Made by a program: the position numbers and the translations under genes. Positions 62,291-64,000 of a stretch of 64,000 bases of DNA are shown piece by piece. The notes below the pieces were generated by a model. That model had not been told where the DNA came from and searched no databases. It worked only from the letters and a program-made list of their open reading frames with translations. The stretch comes from CAZPUR01 sp964589815 (GTDB lineage: Bacteria > Patescibacteriota > Microgenomatia > UBA1400), in NCBI GenBank assembly GCA_964589815.1, contig CAZPUR010000003.1, positions 46,816-110,815 of the forward strand, written 5' to 3'. The stretch's first letter is position 1; every line of letters starts with the position of its first letter.

Positions 62291-62941
62291 ATGATACCCC
62301 TCCGCGATCACAATCCATCAGGTAGAATGCCCATTATTACTTATCTTTTGATTGGGCTTAATGTTTTAGTTTTTCTTTATACTTTGACTTTACCCGAAGA
62401 CTTATTAATGAAGTTTATTGATCAATACGCGATTATTCCGGCTTTAGTCAGCCAAGGCCAAAACCTTTTCTCTCTAATTTCCTCGATGTTTTTGCATGGC
62501 GGTTTTGGCCATATCATTGGCAATATGCTTTTTTTAAATATTTTTGGTGATAATTTAGAAGACAAACTGGGCCATATTAAATATTTGCTTTATTATTTAA
62601 TCTGCGGCTTAGGCGCTTCTGCTTTGCAAATCATAATTAGTCCTAATTCCACCATTCCTAATCTGGGTGCTTCGGGCGCCATTGCCGGCATCATGGGCGG
62701 CTATTTGGTTTTATTTCCCCGCCAGCGAATAGATATTTTGTTTTCTTTAGGTTGGAGCTTAAGAAGAACAACCGTGCCCGCTTATTTTATGCTTTTTTAC
62801 TGGTTTATCGCTCAGCTTTTTTCCGGAGCCGGCTCTTTGGTTTATAGCGATGAAACTATGGGTGGGGTGGCCTATTTTGCCCACGTGGGCGGGTTTATCA
62901 CCGGTTGGTTGTTGATAAAATTATTGCCTAAAAAGAGGTAG
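62291..62941 (+). CDS. Rhomboid family intramembrane serine protease
   Basis: 216 residues, six helices. HGGFGHIIGNMLFLNIFGDNLED, the catalytic serine in NLGASGAIAGIMGGYL (GASG) and catalytic histidine in FAHVGGFITGWLL are present, with the usual N at HIIGN. Cleaves transmembrane substrates; targets unknown. The N-terminus MIPLRDHNPSGRMP is typical of bacterial GlpG-like rhomboids of the short type. Confidence 0.93.
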   Translation: MIPLRDHNPSGRMPIITYLLIGLNVLVFLYTLTLPEDLLMKFIDQYAIIPALVSQGQNLFSLISSMFLHGGFGHIIGNMLFLNIFGDNLEDKLGHIKYLLYYLICGLGASALQIIISPNSTIPNLGASGAIAGIMGGYLVLFPRQRIDILFSLGWSLRRTTVPAYFMLFYWFIAQLFSGAGSLVYSDETMGGVAYFAHVGGFITGWLLIKLLPKKR

Positions 62942-62944
62942 TTA

Positions 62945-63367
62945 CTATTCTTCTTGGATGCTTAAAGCTTGTTTGCAAAAAGGACAGTGAGTCCGATTGT
63001 ATTGATAATCAAAGAGGGCCAAGAAAAGATTAAAAAAGTTGATTAAGAAAAAACTAGAACCGATCGCTATCAAAGGTAAAGCTATCACAACCGCCCACCA
63101 AGTAGGTGTTCTTGCCCAGATATAACGCTGTTGTTCAATAAAGACGTCTATTCTAGAAAAAAAAGGCAAGAAAGAGAAAAAAAAGGAATTGATGATTCTA
63201 AAGATGATCGAAGGAGGAAAGGGATTGATTGCTTTTTCAAAAAAGCAGGAGCCAACAGCTATGGGATAAATCGTTAAGGGAACGGCAACCAAAAAATAGA
63301 CAATCCTTATCAAAATGACGATTAACCAATGAAAAAAATTATGTTTTTTACTCCAAACAAACTTCAT
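62945..63367 (-). CDS. Membrane protein with C-terminal zinc-ribbon half
   Basis: 140 residues. Two to three membrane helices (about 12-35, 50-62 and 90-118) and a cytoplasmic end NRTHCPFCKQALSIQEE with one CxxC. A matching second CxxC is absent, so metal binding would need a dimer. No family recognised. Convergent with the rhomboid gene at 3 nt distance. Confidence 0.6.
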   Translation of the reverse strand: MKFVWSKKHNFFHWLIVILIRIVYFLVAVPLTIYPIAVGSCFFEKAINPFPPSIIFRIINSFFFSFLPFFSRIDVFIEQQRYIWARTPTWWAVVIALPLIAIGSSFFLINFFNLFLALFDYQYNRTHCPFCKQALSIQEE

Positions 63368-63470
63368 CCCTAAATTATACTATCTTTTTTATATTTATCT
63401 ATATTTTAAAAAGACTTTTATTGCCTTAATCTTTATTAAATCCCTTAACTCAAGTAAAATATAAGAGAAA

Positions 63471-64000
63471 ATGAGCAGATATAATTGGATTAAAGAAATC
63501 AAAGTTTTAATTTGGGATTTAGATGGTACTTTATATCATGAGATTCCTGAATTAAAAAAAACCATACTTCAAAATACAGTCAAAGTGGTAGCAAAAACAA
63601 AAAGAATACCTTTTCCTGAAGCAGAAAAGTTATTTTTAAAAAATTATAAAAGATTTAAAAGTAACACCAAAACACTATTCCATTTGGGCGTAGATAAAGA
63701 TTATGTTATATCTGGAGATTGGTATAACCAAGCTCAATTAAAATTTATTAAAAAGGATCCCCTTCTAGCTAATGTTTTTAAAAAACTTCAAAACTTAAGA
63801 CATATAATTCACACTAACTCAGAAAGAAAAATTGCTTTAAGAAAATTAAAGATATTGGGATTAGATTTAAATTTCTTTGAGAAAATTTTTACTAGTTCAG
63901 ATATGTTAGGAAAGGCAAAGCCAGATCTTGCCGCCTTCAAACTCGTACTTCAATTTACTAAATTAAAACCCAATCAGCATCTTTTTTTAGGAGATAGTGT
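63471..64000 (+). CDS. HAD-superfamily phosphatase (3' end outside window)
   Basis: At least 176 residues, running off the right edge. HAD motifs: I LIWDLDGTLYHE (D nucleophile), II HTNSERKIALRKLKILGL, III KAKPDLAAFKLVL, IV FLGDSV at the edge. The cap is of the helical type (EAEKLFLKNYKRFKS). Likely a small-molecule phosphatase of the YjjG/pyrimidine-nucleotidase type; substrate not predictable. TAAAAT lies 11 nt before the ATG. Confidence 0.88.
   Translation, partial: MSRYNWIKEIKVLIWDLDGTLYHEIPELKKTILQNTVKVVAKTKRIPFPEAEKLFLKNYKRFKSNTKTLFHLGVDKDYVISGDWYNQAQLKFIKKDPLLANVFKKLQNLRHIIHTNSERKIALRKLKILGLDLNFFEKIFTSSDMLGKAKPDLAAFKLVLQFTKLKPNQHLFLGDS

Noticed and set aside
1..64000. TGA recoded as Gly (Gracilibacteria-type code)
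   Set aside because: Conserved genes end normally at TGA (for example rpsJ and rplN), and no conserved frame reads through a TGA.

Overview
The window looks like chromosomal sequence from a Patescibacteria (Candidate Phyla Radiation) genome, most likely a Microgenomates/OP11-type lineage. This is inferred from several things seen together: AT-rich DNA with compact, overlapping genes; no rpmD (L30) between rpsE and rplO; a zinc-ribbon S14; many small membrane proteins without clear homologues; GIY-YIG mini-genes; and intergenic spacers filled with short inverted repeats. TGA serves as a normal stop (for example rpsJ and rplN), so the code is standard and not the TGA=Gly code of Gracilibacteria/Absconditabacteria.

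Layout. 1-9.3 kb: the 3' end of metG, tatD, then an envelope-glycan cluster (processive GT2, two GT-C enzymes, a small membrane protein, a WecA/MraY-like GT4 and a UbiA-like prenyltransferase), and a divergent PEGA/SH3 lipoprotein. 9.4-9.8 kb: a GIY-YIG gene and tRNA-Cys. 9.8-22.6 kb: rpoB, rpoC, rpsL, rpsG, tspO, fusA, tuf, rpsJ. 22.6-40.9 kb: the S10/spc/alpha ribosomal clusters through secY, adk, cmk, map, infA, rpmJ, rpsM, rpsK, rpsD, rpoA, rplQ, rplM and rpsI. 41-43.7 kb: small genes, including a second GIY-YIG gene abutting tRNA-Pro. 43.7-50.7 kb: a metal/redox neighbourhood with a Cys-rich ArsR-type regulator between two Cys-rich micropeptides, DUF362, a cupin, IscU, IscS, an Rrf2 regulator, MnmA, desulfoferrodoxin and an [FeFe]-hydrogenase H-cluster-domain protein. 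50.8-54.6 kb: recA, recX, rny and an HU gene. 54.7-59.6 kb: two ABC-2 exporters, one carrying a TrpR-like regulator. 59.7-64 kb: two D-Ala-D-Ala-ligase-like ATP-grasp enzymes, a rhomboid protease and a partial HAD phosphatase.

Two themes stand out. First, the ribosomal clusters are broken up by repeat-built spacers. Similar elements sit directly on the starts of different ribosomal genes, often with no Shine-Dalgarno sequence and with TTG, GTG or even ATC as the apparent start. Several stop codons lie inside long near-perfect hairpins, and GC-rich palindromes are inserted in frame inside genes. Second, 43.7-44.5 kb holds what may be an undescribed metal-responsive unit: a Cys-rich ArsR-type protein, a consensus promoter with a 12-8-12 operator palindrome, and a 20-residue peptide with six cysteines on its own short transcript.

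All coordinates, motifs and repeats were read by eye. Promoters, operators, hairpins and functional assignments are predictions.
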